Below are positions 1-6,037 of a stretch of DNA of 6,181 bases, one piece after another. How positions within the stretch are numbered: position 1 is the stretch's first letter; every line of letters starts with the position of its first letter. Origin of the DNA: Candidatus Competibacteraceae bacterium (GTDB taxonomy: Bacteria; Pseudomonadota; Gammaproteobacteria; Competibacterales; Competibacteraceae); assembly GCA_020444985.1 (NCBI GenBank), contig JAGRHK010000110.1, forward strand, positions 1-6,181, written 5' to 3'. The notes beneath the pieces are model-generated. The model searched no databases. It had not been told where the DNA came from and saw only the letters and a program-made list of their open reading frames with translations. The position numbers and the translations under genes were made by a program.

Positions 1-1276
1 CCCTATCGGCTGCGCTGGCAATTCCTGGGATAATCGGGGAACGCGCTCCAGCGGTCCAAGCCTGTTTAAATTAGGCATGACCACCGATCTCAGTGAGCAG
101 GATGTCATCATGGGAAGGGGCGAAAAACGCCTGTTCCATGGCATTAAACAAGCCATTGACCGTTATTCCCCGGCAGCGGTGTTTGTTTACAGCACCTGCG
201 TTACCGCGCTCATTGGCGATGATCTTGATGCGACTTGCAAAGCCGCCGCCGAGCGGTGGGGTGTGCCGGTGATTCCCATTGATTCCGCTGGTTTCTACGG
301 CAGCAAGAATTTCGGCAACCGCGTCGCCGGCGAAGCCATGGTGAAATACGTCGTAGGTGGGCGCGAACCGGAGCCGCCGCCGGCTGATCCGGATCGGCCT
401 GATCTGAAGGTTCACAATATTAACCTGATTGGCGAATACAACATCGCGGGCGAGTTGTGGAATACCCTGCCACTGTTCGATCAATTGGGCTTGCGCGTGT
501 TGTGTTCCCTGTCGGGCGACTCCCGTTTCAGGGAAATTCAGACCATGCATCGCGCTGAAGCCAATATGGTGGTCTGCTCGCGCGCCATGCTCAACGTTGC
601 TCGTAAATTAAAGGAACGTTATGGCGCGCCTTGGTTTGAAGGCAGTTTCTACGGCGCTCAGGAAGTTTCCAACAGCTTGCGCCAGTTTGCCGCTCTGCTT
701 GACGATGCGGAATTAAGCCAACGCACCGAAGCGCTGATCCGCCATGAGGAAGCCCGTATTCACACCGAACTGGCGCCCTGGCGGGAACGTTTGCAGGGTA
801 AACGCGCCCTGCTTTACACCGGTGGGGTGAAATCCTGGTCGATTGTTTCCGCGTTACAGGAGTTGGGGATAACGGTCGTGGCGACCGGGACCAAGAAATC
901 AACCGAAGAAGACAAGGCGCGCATTCGCGAACTCATGGGCGAAGAGGCGCACCTGATCGAAGATGGCAATCCACGCGGTCTGTTAGATCTGGCCCGAACC
1001 TATCAAGCGGACATTCTAGTGGCCGGCGGTCGTAACCTGTACACATCGCTCAAGGCGCGCTTGCCCTTCCTGGATATCAATCAGGAGCGGGAACACGGTT
1101 ATGCCGGTTATCAAGGGATGGTCACCCTGGCTCGGGAATTGGCCCGTTCGCTGGAAAGTCCGATCTGGGAGGCCGTGCGCCGGCCCGCTCCGTGGGCGCA
1201 AGACTTGGCGTGCGCTTCCAGCCCATTAAACCGGCTGGACGCCGATTCTACTTTACTGGAGATGCGCCATGGCTGA
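1..1276 (+). CDS. nifE: NifE, nitrogenase FeMo-cofactor scaffold subunit (5'-truncated by window edge)
   Basis: NifE forms the alpha2beta2 NifEN complex with NifN. NifEN receives the Fe8S9C (L/NifB-co) cluster from NifB in the cytoplasm and matures it to FeMo-co before transfer to apo-NifDK. The reading frame is open from base 2, and the first ATG (77) is internal: the 25 codons before it encode conserved NifE sequence, [19 protein letters not shown]. About 424 residues are visible against roughly 450-475 for full NifE, so about 50 N-terminal residues lie outside. Visible landmarks: the Cys at 11-13 and the Cys of [12 protein letters not shown] (197-199) match two of the three NifE ligands of the NifEN [4Fe-4S] cluster; the Cys of NMVVCSRAM (575-577) matches the NifE counterpart of the NifD Cys that binds FeMo-co; [18 protein letters not shown] and [13 protein letters not shown] follow. 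A proline-rich linker (about 361-395) separates two subdomains. The stop overlaps nifN by 8 bp, implying translational coupling. NifD is excluded by the NifE-specific motifs. Confidence 0.97.
   Translation, partial: PIGCAGNSWDNRGTRSSGPSLFKLGMTTDLSEQDVIMGRGEKRLFHGIKQAIDRYSPAAVFVYSTCVTALIGDDLDATCKAAAERWGVPVIPIDSAGFYGSKNFGNRVAGEAMVKYVVGGREPEPPPADPDRPDLKVHNINLIGEYNIAGELWNTLPLFDQLGLRVLCSLSGDSRFREIQTMHRAEANMVVCSRAMLNVARKLKERYGAPWFEGSFYGAQEVSNSLRQFAALLDDAELSQRTEALIRHEEARIHTELAPWRERLQGKRALLYTGGVKSWSIVSALQELGITVVATGTKKSTEEDKARIRELMGEEAHLIEDGNPRGLLDLARTYQADILVAGGRNLYTSLKARLPFLDINQEREHGYAGYQGMVTLARELARSLESPIWEAVRRPAPWAQDLACASSPLNRLDADSTLLEMRHG
1258..1261 (+). promoter_or_regulatory. Ribosome binding site for nifN
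   Basis: GGAG lies 7 bases before the ATG at 1269, inside the last codons of nifE. It supports the 1269 start and the 8-bp overlap of the two genes. Confidence 0.7.
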
Positions 1277-2702
1277 AATCATCCGTCGCAGCAAACCGCT
1301 ATCCGTCAGTCCGCTCAAAGCCAGTCAACCGCTGGGCGCCAGTCTGGCCGTTCTGGGGCTGAATCGGGCTATTCCATTGCTCCATGGCGCGCAGGGGTGC
1401 ACGGCTTTTGCCAAGGTCTTCCTGGTGCGTCATTTCCGTGAGCCGATCCCGCTGCAAACCAGCGCTCTCGATCCGGTCAGCAGCATCATGGGCGCCGACA
1501 ACAGCCTGTTGGATGGATTGTGCACCGTCTGTGAAAAACATCGCCCGGCAGCAGTTGGTTTATTGACCACGGGCCTGACCGAAACGCAAGGAACGGACAT
1601 TCATCGGGTTCTTAAAACGTTCCGTGAACGTTATCCCGAGTTCCAGGCCATTCGCGTTGTTCCCGTCAATACGCCGGATTTCAACGGTTGTCTGGAGAGC
1701 GGCTTTGCCACAACGGTCAAGGCGATGATCGCTGAGTGGACGCCAATGGCAGCAGCAGACCGCCCCAAGCAGCGTAGCTCTGATTATCATCCACGTCAGG
1801 TGAATGTCCTGTGCGGCGCGGCGCTGACGCCAGGCGATTTGGATATTTTGCGCGATATCATTGAGCGTTTCGATTTATATCCGGTGTTCATTCCTGACCT
1901 TTCCGACTCGCTGGATGGTCATCTCGATGTGGAGGATTACCAACCGCTGACGACCGGCGGCACATCGCTGGCCGCGTTTTCTACCTTGGGCGACGCTGCC
2001 GCTACCCTGGCGATCGGGACTTCTCTTTATCCCGCCGCCGATTTGTTGCATGAGCGCACCGGGGTGCCCGTGCATCGCTTTCCACACCTGGTTGGGCTGG
2101 AGGCGACCGACCGCTTGATCATGGCCCTGGCGGGCATAACCGGCCAATCCGTGCCCGCCGCGCTGACTCGACAACGCGCTCAATTACAGGATGCCATGCT
2201 GGATACCCATTTTCTGCTGGGTCGAGCGCGAGTTGCCATCGCCGCCGAACCGGATCTGCTCCACGGTTTTAGCCAGTTACTGGCCGATATGGGCAGTGAA
2301 GTGGTGGCGGCCGTCGCGCCGGCGGCATCGTCAACGCTTTCGCAACTACCTCTGACACAAATCCATATTGGCGATCTGGAGGATTTGGAGCGTCTTGCCT
2401 GTGAACATGAAGCCGAATTACTGATTGGTAATTCCCATGTCGCTGAGATGGCCCAGCGATTGGGATTGCCATTATTGCGCGCGGGTTATCCACTTCATGA
2501 TCAGTTTGGCGGCTATCAGCGCGCCTGGATCGGCTATCGAGGCGCTCGACAAGCGTTGTTTGATCTGGCCAATGCGCTACTGGCGCGCGCTGAACACGCA
2601 GTGGCGCCTTATCACTCGACGTATTCACTCAAGACCGATGAACGATGGGAGATCAGCCATGGCGCTACTCCGCCATCTGCGGATTCTGGCTGGCGGCACT
2701 GA
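1269..2702 (+). CDS. nifN: NifN, nitrogenase FeMo-cofactor scaffold subunit
   Basis: This 477-residue protein is the beta-type partner of NifE in the cytoplasmic NifEN scaffold for FeMo-co maturation, and is homologous to NifK. The N-terminus carries the family pattern [16 protein letters not shown], then [21 protein letters not shown], where Cys44 matches the NifN ligand of the NifEN [4Fe-4S] cluster. Further landmarks are [14 protein letters not shown] (98-111), [14 protein letters not shown] (133-146), [15 protein letters not shown] in the middle domain, and [20 protein letters not shown] near the C-terminus. The length is slightly above the usual 440-460, and the excess is a C-terminal tail of about 25 residues, the last 14 of which are read through the beginning of nifX. 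The start is set by GGAG at 1258 and by the conserved N-terminus. It sits between nifE (8-bp overlap) and nifX (44-bp overlap). NifK is unlikely given the context and length. Confidence 0.96.
   Translation: MAEIIRRSKPLSVSPLKASQPLGASLAVLGLNRAIPLLHGAQGCTAFAKVFLVRHFREPIPLQTSALDPVSSIMGADNSLLDGLCTVCEKHRPAAVGLLTTGLTETQGTDIHRVLKTFRERYPEFQAIRVVPVNTPDFNGCLESGFATTVKAMIAEWTPMAAADRPKQRSSDYHPRQVNVLCGAALTPGDLDILRDIIERFDLYPVFIPDLSDSLDGHLDVEDYQPLTTGGTSLAAFSTLGDAAATLAIGTSLYPAADLLHERTGVPVHRFPHLVGLEATDRLIMALAGITGQSVPAALTRQRAQLQDAMLDTHFLLGRARVAIAAEPDLLHGFSQLLADMGSEVVAAVAPAASSTLSQLPLTQIHIGDLEDLERLACEHEAELLIGNSHVAEMAQRLGLPLLRAGYPLHDQFGGYQRAWIGYRGARQALFDLANALLARAEHAVAPYHSTYSLKTDERWEISHGATPPSADSGWRH
2647..2651 (+). 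promoter_or_regulatory. Ribosome binding site for nifX
   Basis: GGGAG lies 7 bases before the ATG at 2659, inside the nifN coding region. It favours that ATG over the in-frame ATGs at 2638 (no comparable site) and 2713 (downstream; would remove the overlap). Confidence 0.65.
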
Positions 2703-3162
2703 GGCGCAGCGTATGACGCCCACGCCTATGATTAAGGCCGCTTTCGCGACTAGTAACCGCCAATGTGTCAACGAACACTTTGGCTCAGCCAGCGGCATTC
2801 TGATTTACGAAGTAACGCCTGACCAAGCCACAATGGCAGAGTTTGCCCAGTTTGGAGAACTCGACCGTGACGGCCATGAGGACAAGCTGGCTGCCAAGTT
2901 GACCCTGTTGCGCGGTTGCGCGGTGATTTATTGCGAAGCGGTGGGCGGGTCTGCAATCCAGCAATTGTTGGCCTTGGGCGTTCAACCGCTCCGAGCCGAA
3001 TCCGGTACGCTCATCGCCACCCTGGTTGCCGAGTTGCAAGCGGCGCTGAAAGGCGATGGACCGGCTTGGCTCAACCGCGCCAGGACTCGTCAACTCAAGA
3101 CGGAGGATAGCCTGGCGGATGCGCGGTTCGCCGTGATGGAGGCTGAAGGCTGGCAGGATTAA
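2659..3162 (+). CDS. nifX: NifX, FeMo-cofactor precursor carrier protein
   Basis: NifX is a small cytoplasmic protein that binds NifB-co or the VK-cluster and exchanges it with NifEN during FeMo-co synthesis; it belongs to the NifX/NifY/NafY cofactor-binding family (Pfam Nitro_FeMo-Co). From the chosen start it is 167 residues, close to Azotobacter NifX. Landmarks: IKAAFATSNRQCVNEHFGSA (25-44, with the His-Phe-Gly-Ser element typical of the fold), GHEDKLAAKL (72-81), LRGCAVIYCEAVGGSA (84-99) with Cys87 and Cys92, QQLLALGVQPL (101-111), and a C-terminal RFAVMEAEGW (156-165) also found in Azotobacter-type NifX. The start at 2659 has a good GGGAG site; an in-frame ATG at 2713 (MTPTPM) would give a shorter form without the overlap. 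The frame is open back to about 2425, but that part is the shadow of nifN. Translation is probably coupled to nifN through the 44-bp overlap. Confidence 0.95.
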   Translation: MALLRHLRILAGGTEAQRMTPTPMIKAAFATSNRQCVNEHFGSASGILIYEVTPDQATMAEFAQFGELDRDGHEDKLAAKLTLLRGCAVIYCEAVGGSAIQQLLALGVQPLRAESGTLIATLVAELQAALKGDGPAWLNRARTRQLKTEDSLADARFAVMEAEGWQD

Positions 3163-3228
3163 AAACGATCATAGTTCTTTTCATTGCCCGGTCTGGCGGT
3201 GCGTCCGCGCCGGGTTCATTCATGCAGC

Positions 3229-3232
3229 GAGG
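3229..3232 (+). promoter_or_regulatory. Ribosome binding site for ferredoxin III
   Basis: GAGG lies 8 bases before the ATG at 3241. It decides the start in favour of that ATG over an in-frame TTG at 3184, which has no purine-rich site and would add a basic N-terminus not expected in this family. Confidence 0.65.
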
Positions 3233-3240
3233 TAAATACT

Positions 3241-3555
3241 ATGGGTGCGGAACCCAATATCACCGGCGTCACCCGGGGGGGTACGTCCTGGATTCCCCAA
3301 TTCGTCACCGAACTGAACGAAGAGACGTGCATCGGTTGTGGGCGCTGTTACAAGGTTTGCCCGCGTGATGTGTTGACCATCGTGCAGCGGGGGGTTGATG
3401 ATGTGGACTTGGACGATGACGATGACGATGATGACGATAGCGATAACTCCTTTATGACGCTATCGAATGCCATGGATTGCATCGGTTGTGAGGCGTGTTC
3501 GCGGGTCTGTCCAAAATCCTGCTTTACTCACTCTGCATTACCGCTGGCTGCATAA
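3241..3555 (+). CDS. fdxB: Nif-specific ferredoxin III, 2x[4Fe-4S]
   Basis: This 104-residue cytoplasmic ferredoxin belongs to the nif-associated ferredoxin III (FdxB) family, a candidate electron donor for nitrogenase or for FeMo-co assembly steps; the exact partner is not established from sequence. Two complete cluster motifs are visible: CIGCGRCYKVCP (Cys30, 33, 36, 40) and CIGCEACSRVCP (Cys80, 83, 86, 90), with an extra Cys94 just after the second. The pattern C-x2-C-x2-C-x3-C-P in both halves indicates two [4Fe-4S] clusters. Between them lies an acidic loop (53-69) with nine consecutive aspartates (58-66); acidic inserts here are a feature of the family, though this one is extreme. An N-terminal segment of about 28 residues (TRGGTSWIPQFVTELN) precedes the first motif, as in other FdxB proteins. 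The gene lies 78 bp after nifX, in the same direction, and is probably cotranscribed with it. Confidence 0.93.
   Translation: MGAEPNITGVTRGGTSWIPQFVTELNEETCIGCGRCYKVCPRDVLTIVQRGVDDVDLDDDDDDDDDSDNSFMTLSNAMDCIGCEACSRVCPKSCFTHSALPLAA
3412..3438 (+). repeat. Aspartate-codon tract (GAY)9 in ferredoxin III
   Basis: Nine consecutive GAT/GAC codons, mostly alternating, form an imperfect 6-bp repeat (gacgat) that encodes Asp58-66 of the ferredoxin. Flanking codons are also Asp-rich. Such a tract can change length by slippage in units of one or two codons without breaking the frame. Confidence 0.85.
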
Positions 3556-3595
3556 AGTGTCGCCATTCGGATGTCGATTCCCTTAGATGGTTCAT

Positions 3596-3616
3596 CGTCC
3601 GGGCCTTAGCCGGACG
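3596..3616 (+). other. GC-rich hairpin between fdxB and the Mop gene
   Basis: CGTCCGG at 3596-3602 and CCGGACG at 3610-3616 are perfect inverted repeats (7 bp) around a 7-base loop, in the 122-bp gap after the ferredoxin gene. No T-run follows on the plus strand, so it is not a classical intrinsic terminator. It could be an mRNA processing or stability element, or chance. Confidence 0.4.
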
Positions 3617-3666
3617 CATGGGCCGTCACTCGGCGGACCTGCTGGCAATGAATAGCGATTTTGCAC

Positions 3667-3670
3667 GGAG
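3667..3670 (+). promoter_or_regulatory. Ribosome binding site for the Mop protein
   Basis: GGAG lies 7 bases before the ATG at 3678 and selects it among the in-frame starts available upstream. The frame is open back to about 3495, but that part overlaps the ferredoxin gene and has no family similarity. Confidence 0.65.
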
Positions 3671-3677
3671 ATCGACG

Positions 3678-4106
3678 ATGAAAATCAGCACCAGGAATCA
3701 GTTCAAGGGCCAGGCAACGGTTCTGCATATCGGCCAAGTCAATGCCGATGTCAGCATTGATATCGGCGGTGGGGATCGTATAACCGCCTTGATCACCAGC
3801 AAGAGTCTGGAGGACCTGGGGATACGGGATGGGGTAGACGTCTATGCTTTGGTCAAGGCGTCATCGGTGATGGTCATGGCTGCGGATACGCCTCTGCGAC
3901 TGAGCGCGCGTAATCAGTTGCGGGGTGTCGTAGTGAAATGCCAAAAAGGAGTTGTCAATAGCGAAGTGACCATTCAACTGACGGGCGGTGAGACAATAAC
4001 CGCTATTATTACTAATGAGAGTATGGATGCTTTGGAACTTAGCGAAGGCGCCGAGGCGGTCGCGGTGTTCAAGTCTACAAGCGTCATTTTAGGAGTGGCG
4101 TTGTAA
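3678..4106 (+). CDS. modG: Two-domain molybdate-binding Mop/TOBE protein (ModG-like)
   Basis: This 142-residue cytoplasmic protein consists of two tandem Mop (TOBE) domains, about residues 2-68 and 73-141. Each begins with the family signature: ISTRNQFKG (3-11) and LSARNQLRG (75-83). Each also repeats the same later elements: VNADVSIDIGGGDRITALIT against VNSEVTIQLTGGETITAIIT, and VKASSVMVM against FKSTSVILG. This is the size and arrangement of Azotobacter ModG, which oligomerises and binds several molybdate ions at subunit interfaces, buffering cellular molybdenum. The role here is probably to hold molybdate for FeMo-co synthesis, inferred from the position downstream of nifENX. No DNA-binding helix-turn-helix precedes the Mop domains, so it is not the regulator ModE, and no ATPase domain is present, so it is not ModC. 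The start has GGAG at 3667. It may be cotranscribed with fdxB or have its own promoter in the 122-bp gap; no clear promoter was seen. Confidence 0.9.
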   Translation: MKISTRNQFKGQATVLHIGQVNADVSIDIGGGDRITALITSKSLEDLGIRDGVDVYALVKASSVMVMAADTPLRLSARNQLRGVVVKCQKGVVNSEVTIQLTGGETITAIITNESMDALELSEGAEAVAVFKSTSVILGVAL

Positions 4107-4210
4107 AAGGTTCGGTTGAAGTCCTTATGGGGGAAAATTTCCTTATTCCAGTCAATTTTTGATTTGATAGCGTGAGCACTGTTTCCTTCGCGACCTCGGA
4201 GTCATGCGCC

Positions 4211-4426
4211 GTGTCAAAACCCAAGCGAATCTACCAGATCGTTCCTCCCGATGAACGACATCAACTGATCGCAGAGGCTGCTTACTTCCGTGCCGAACAC
4301 CGGGGCTTTCAGGGAGGTTGTCCTGTCCAGGATTGGTTGGAGGCGGAGCGTGAGACCGATAAATTATTCTCTCAGCCACTGCCGCCGCGCGGCGCTCTGG
4401 TGTTTCTGGCGGGTAACCACAACTGA
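4211..4426 (+). CDS. Small DUF2934-family protein of unknown function
   Basis: This 71-residue acidic-to-neutral protein has the DUF2934 pattern: ERHQLIAEAAYFRAEHRGF (15-33), a short GGCP turn, then QDWLEAERETD (40-50). Small DUF2934 proteins are common in proteobacteria and are often found near nif genes; no biochemical role is known to me. There is no signal peptide or membrane segment. The start is uncertain: GTG at 4211 has GGAG at 4198-4201 with 9-base spacing, and gives the N-terminus MSKPKRIYQIVPPDERH. An in-frame GTG at 4172 would add 13 residues but lacks a ribosome binding site. The residues after about 52 (FSQPLPPRGALVFLAGNHN) do not look like the family, and a plausible charged tail continues in another frame just after the stop, so the C-terminus may be altered. 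It lies 104 bp downstream of the Mop gene in the same direction. Confidence 0.75.
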   Translation: MSKPKRIYQIVPPDERHQLIAEAAYFRAEHRGFQGGCPVQDWLEAERETDKLFSQPLPPRGALVFLAGNHN

Positions 4427-4500
4427 ATTTCCTGCTGACGCCGGCATCTGCTGAATCGAAGGCATCCGAAGAAGTTGCTGCGAAAGAAGAAGTTGAGTAA
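4417..4500 (+). pseudogene. Possible frameshifted C-terminal tail of the DUF2934 gene
   Basis: In the frame one base behind the DUF2934 gene (-1), codons 4432-4497 encode LLTPASAESKASEEVAAKEEVE, ending in TAA at 4498. This Ala/Glu/Lys-rich composition is typical of a soluble protein tail, and no start codon with a ribosome site precedes it. The frame is open only from 4417, overlapping the last codons of the DUF2934 gene, so a one-base indel between 4417 and 4426 would join the two. No canonical slippery heptamer is seen, which argues for a mutation or sequencing error over programmed frameshifting. Confidence 0.35.
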
Positions 4501-4583
4501 CGGTTACAGGAAGTCGTCCGTTTGCGCATCAGGCCAGGATGGGTTCAAACGTATGCAACCCGGTGCGCTGGAGGCTAGGGTGA
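4501..4583. other. Convergent intergenic segment without a clear terminator
   Basis: This lies between the plus-strand nif genes and the minus-strand diguanylate cyclase gene. The best inverted repeat is GGGTT/AACCC with an 11-base loop (about 4540-4560), too weak and without a T-run on either strand. I see nothing else in it. Confidence 0.5.
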
Positions 4584-6023
4584 CTACTCTGCGATTTGAT
4601 AACGGTTCCGACCCGTTCGTTTAACGTGATACAGGGCGATATCCGCTTTCTTCATGAGCGTTTCCTCCTGTTCGCCATCATCGGGATAAAGGGCGATTCC
4701 CATGCTGGGGGTGACCCTGAGTTCATGATGGCGCAGAGCCAGCGGGTTTTGAAAGCTCTCGATGATCTTGTCGGCAATCCTGACGGCATCTTCTACCCGG
4801 GCGATTTCCGGGAGAATCAGGGCGAATTCGTCGCCTCCCAAGCGCGCAACGGTGTCATTCTCACGTACTGAACTGGTTAAACGGGCGCTGACGGCTTGCA
4901 GCAATTGATCCCCCACATCATGTCCCAGCGTATCGTTGACTTCCTTGAAGTGATCCAGATCCAGCATCATCAGGGCCAATTTTTGCTGATGTCGGCGGGT
5001 GCGCGCGATCTCCAGATGAAGGCGGTCGCTAAATAACATTCGGTTAGGCAGACGGGTCAAGGCGTCATGGTAGGCCATCTGCTTGATAATTTCTTCGGTT
5101 TGTTTGCGTTCGGTGATATCGCGGAAAATAGTCAGTATGGATAGGCTGTCATCGGTATTTTTCAATAGGGTTTCAATGATATCGTAGGTTTTTCCGTTTT
5201 TAGTGCAATACCATTCTGACCGACCCGTCTTACCCATGAAAATATCTTTTATATTGCACCAGTGACAAGCTTGTTCACGACCATGGATCAATTGATAACA
5301 TTTGCGGTCTTTACGAAAAGTGAACTCCTTTAAAAAAGCATGGTTGGCATATTTAATATCATGATCAGGGCTAACGATATAAACCATATCCTCCATCGCT
5401 TCGAGGATCTTGATCAAGTTATCCTTTTCAGCGAGTAACGCTTCCTCAGCGTGAGTCCGTTGCAAAACTTCCTGCTGTAGCATTTCATTCGTTTTCAGCA
5501 ACTCGGCAGTGCGCGCTTGGACCAGTTCTTCGAGGTGCTGGCGATGTTGTTTGAGTTCGCGTTCCGAAGCTAGGCGGGTGACGGTGACTCCCACCAATCC
5601 GGCGACGGCCAGATAGATATCAAGCATCTCTTTTAATGCGGATTCGGATACTCGATGGCCGACCAGCATCACCGCGATAATCTGATGTTCCTGAGTGATC
5701 GGTAGGAATGCGACGGGGAGCGGTTCAGGACGATGAAGAAGCCGCCAAGTGAGAAAGCCGCTTTCCATGACTTCGGCCACTGCCGCATTGATCAATGATT
5801 CCGGATCCATATTCTGAACAACATGTGCGGAAAATGACCAATCACGCACTACGACCGCTCCATCTTCGTGACATTTGCCGAAAGCGACCAGGTCTACGTC
5901 CAGCAAGTTGACCAGCGCTTTGCCGACCTCAATCCATACATCCTGTTGGACGGTCAGACGACTGAGATACTGGGCTAACTGGATAATCCGATGCTGTTGC
6001 TGGCCATGTTCCTCATGCTCCAT
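4584..6023 (-). CDS. GAF-like/PAS/GGDEF sensor diguanylate cyclase
   Basis: A 479-residue protein that probably makes cyclic di-GMP from two GTP. Domain order: a GAF-like N-terminal sensor (about 10-150), a coiled coil (about 154-200, ERELKQHRQHLEELVQARTA onward), a PAS domain (about 203-303) ending in the PAC-like TIFRDITERKQTEE, and a GGDEF domain (about 315-479). The GGDEF domain is intact: DALTRLPNR (320-328), DLDHFKEVNDTLGHDVGD (355-372), RLGGDEFA (394-401) with the exact catalytic GGDEF, and a product-inhibition site RxxD (Arg387-Asp390) at the standard five-residue spacing. No EAL domain and no transmembrane segment is seen, so it is probably cytosolic. The PAS domain has Cys242, Cys253, Cys256 and Cys273, a possible metal or redox centre. 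The ATG at 6023 has GAGG upstream. It begins 12 bases after the preceding minus-strand gene and is likely in its operon. The sensed signal is unknown. Its link to nif is only positional. Confidence 0.94.
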   Translation of the reverse strand: MEHEEHGQQQHRIIQLAQYLSRLTVQQDVWIEVGKALVNLLDVDLVAFGKCHEDGAVVVRDWSFSAHVVQNMDPESLINAAVAEVMESGFLTWRLLHRPEPLPVAFLPITQEHQIIAVMLVGHRVSESALKEMLDIYLAVAGLVGVTVTRLASERELKQHRQHLEELVQARTAELLKTNEMLQQEVLQRTHAEEALLAEKDNLIKILEAMEDMVYIVSPDHDIKYANHAFLKEFTFRKDRKCYQLIHGREQACHWCNIKDIFMGKTGRSEWYCTKNGKTYDIIETLLKNTDDSLSILTIFRDITERKQTEEIIKQMAYHDALTRLPNRMLFSDRLHLEIARTRRHQQKLALMMLDLDHFKEVNDTLGHDVGDQLLQAVSARLTSSVRENDTVARLGGDEFALILPEIARVEDAVRIADKIIESFQNPLALRHHELRVTPSMGIALYPDDGEQEETLMKKADIALYHVKRTGRNRYQIAE

Positions 6024-6033
6024 AATTTGCGTT

Positions 6034-6037
6034 CCTC
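6034..6037 (-). promoter_or_regulatory. Ribosome binding site for the diguanylate cyclase, overlapping the upstream stop codon
   Basis: GAGG on the minus strand lies 10 bases before the ATG at 6023 and overlaps the TGA (6038-6036) of the preceding gene, an arrangement typical of translational coupling. Confidence 0.6.

Noticed and set aside
77..1276. ATG at 77 as the start of nifE
   Set aside because: The frame is open back to the window edge, and the 25 codons before it encode conserved NifE sequence including a cluster-ligand Cys, so the gene is simply cut by the window.
2425..2658. Upstream extension of the nifX frame inside nifN
   Set aside because: It is an open shadow frame over conserved nifN sequence; NifX similarity begins only after 2659, where a ribosome binding site is present.
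3213..3227. Possible sigma-54 promoter (GG-N10-GC) before fdxB
   Set aside because: Only the GG and GC match; the rest departs from TGGCAC-N5-TTGCA, and it would put the transcription start within a few bases of the ATG. Treated as chance.
3643..3665. TGGCA and TTGCA elements before the Mop gene
   Set aside because: The GG and GC are 17 bases apart instead of the 10 needed for sigma-54, and the second element runs into the ribosome site region.
3495..3677. Upstream extension of the Mop protein frame
   Set aside because: It overlaps the second cluster motif of the ferredoxin in another frame and has no Mop similarity; the GGAG site marks 3678 as the start.
4130..4165. GGGGGAAAATTTCC followed by a T-run as a terminator after the Mop gene
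   Set aside because: The stem would be short with almost no loop or rely on G-T pairs, and the T-run is displaced from it.
4152..4529. 125-residue minus-strand open frame
   Set aside because: It is antisense to the DUF2934 gene, rich in Arg/Ser/Pro, with no recognisable motif or ribosome site; taken as a shadow.
4540..4560. GGGTT/AACCC inverted repeat as a bidirectional terminator between convergent genes
   Set aside because: Only 5 bp of stem with an 11-base loop and no T-run on either strand.
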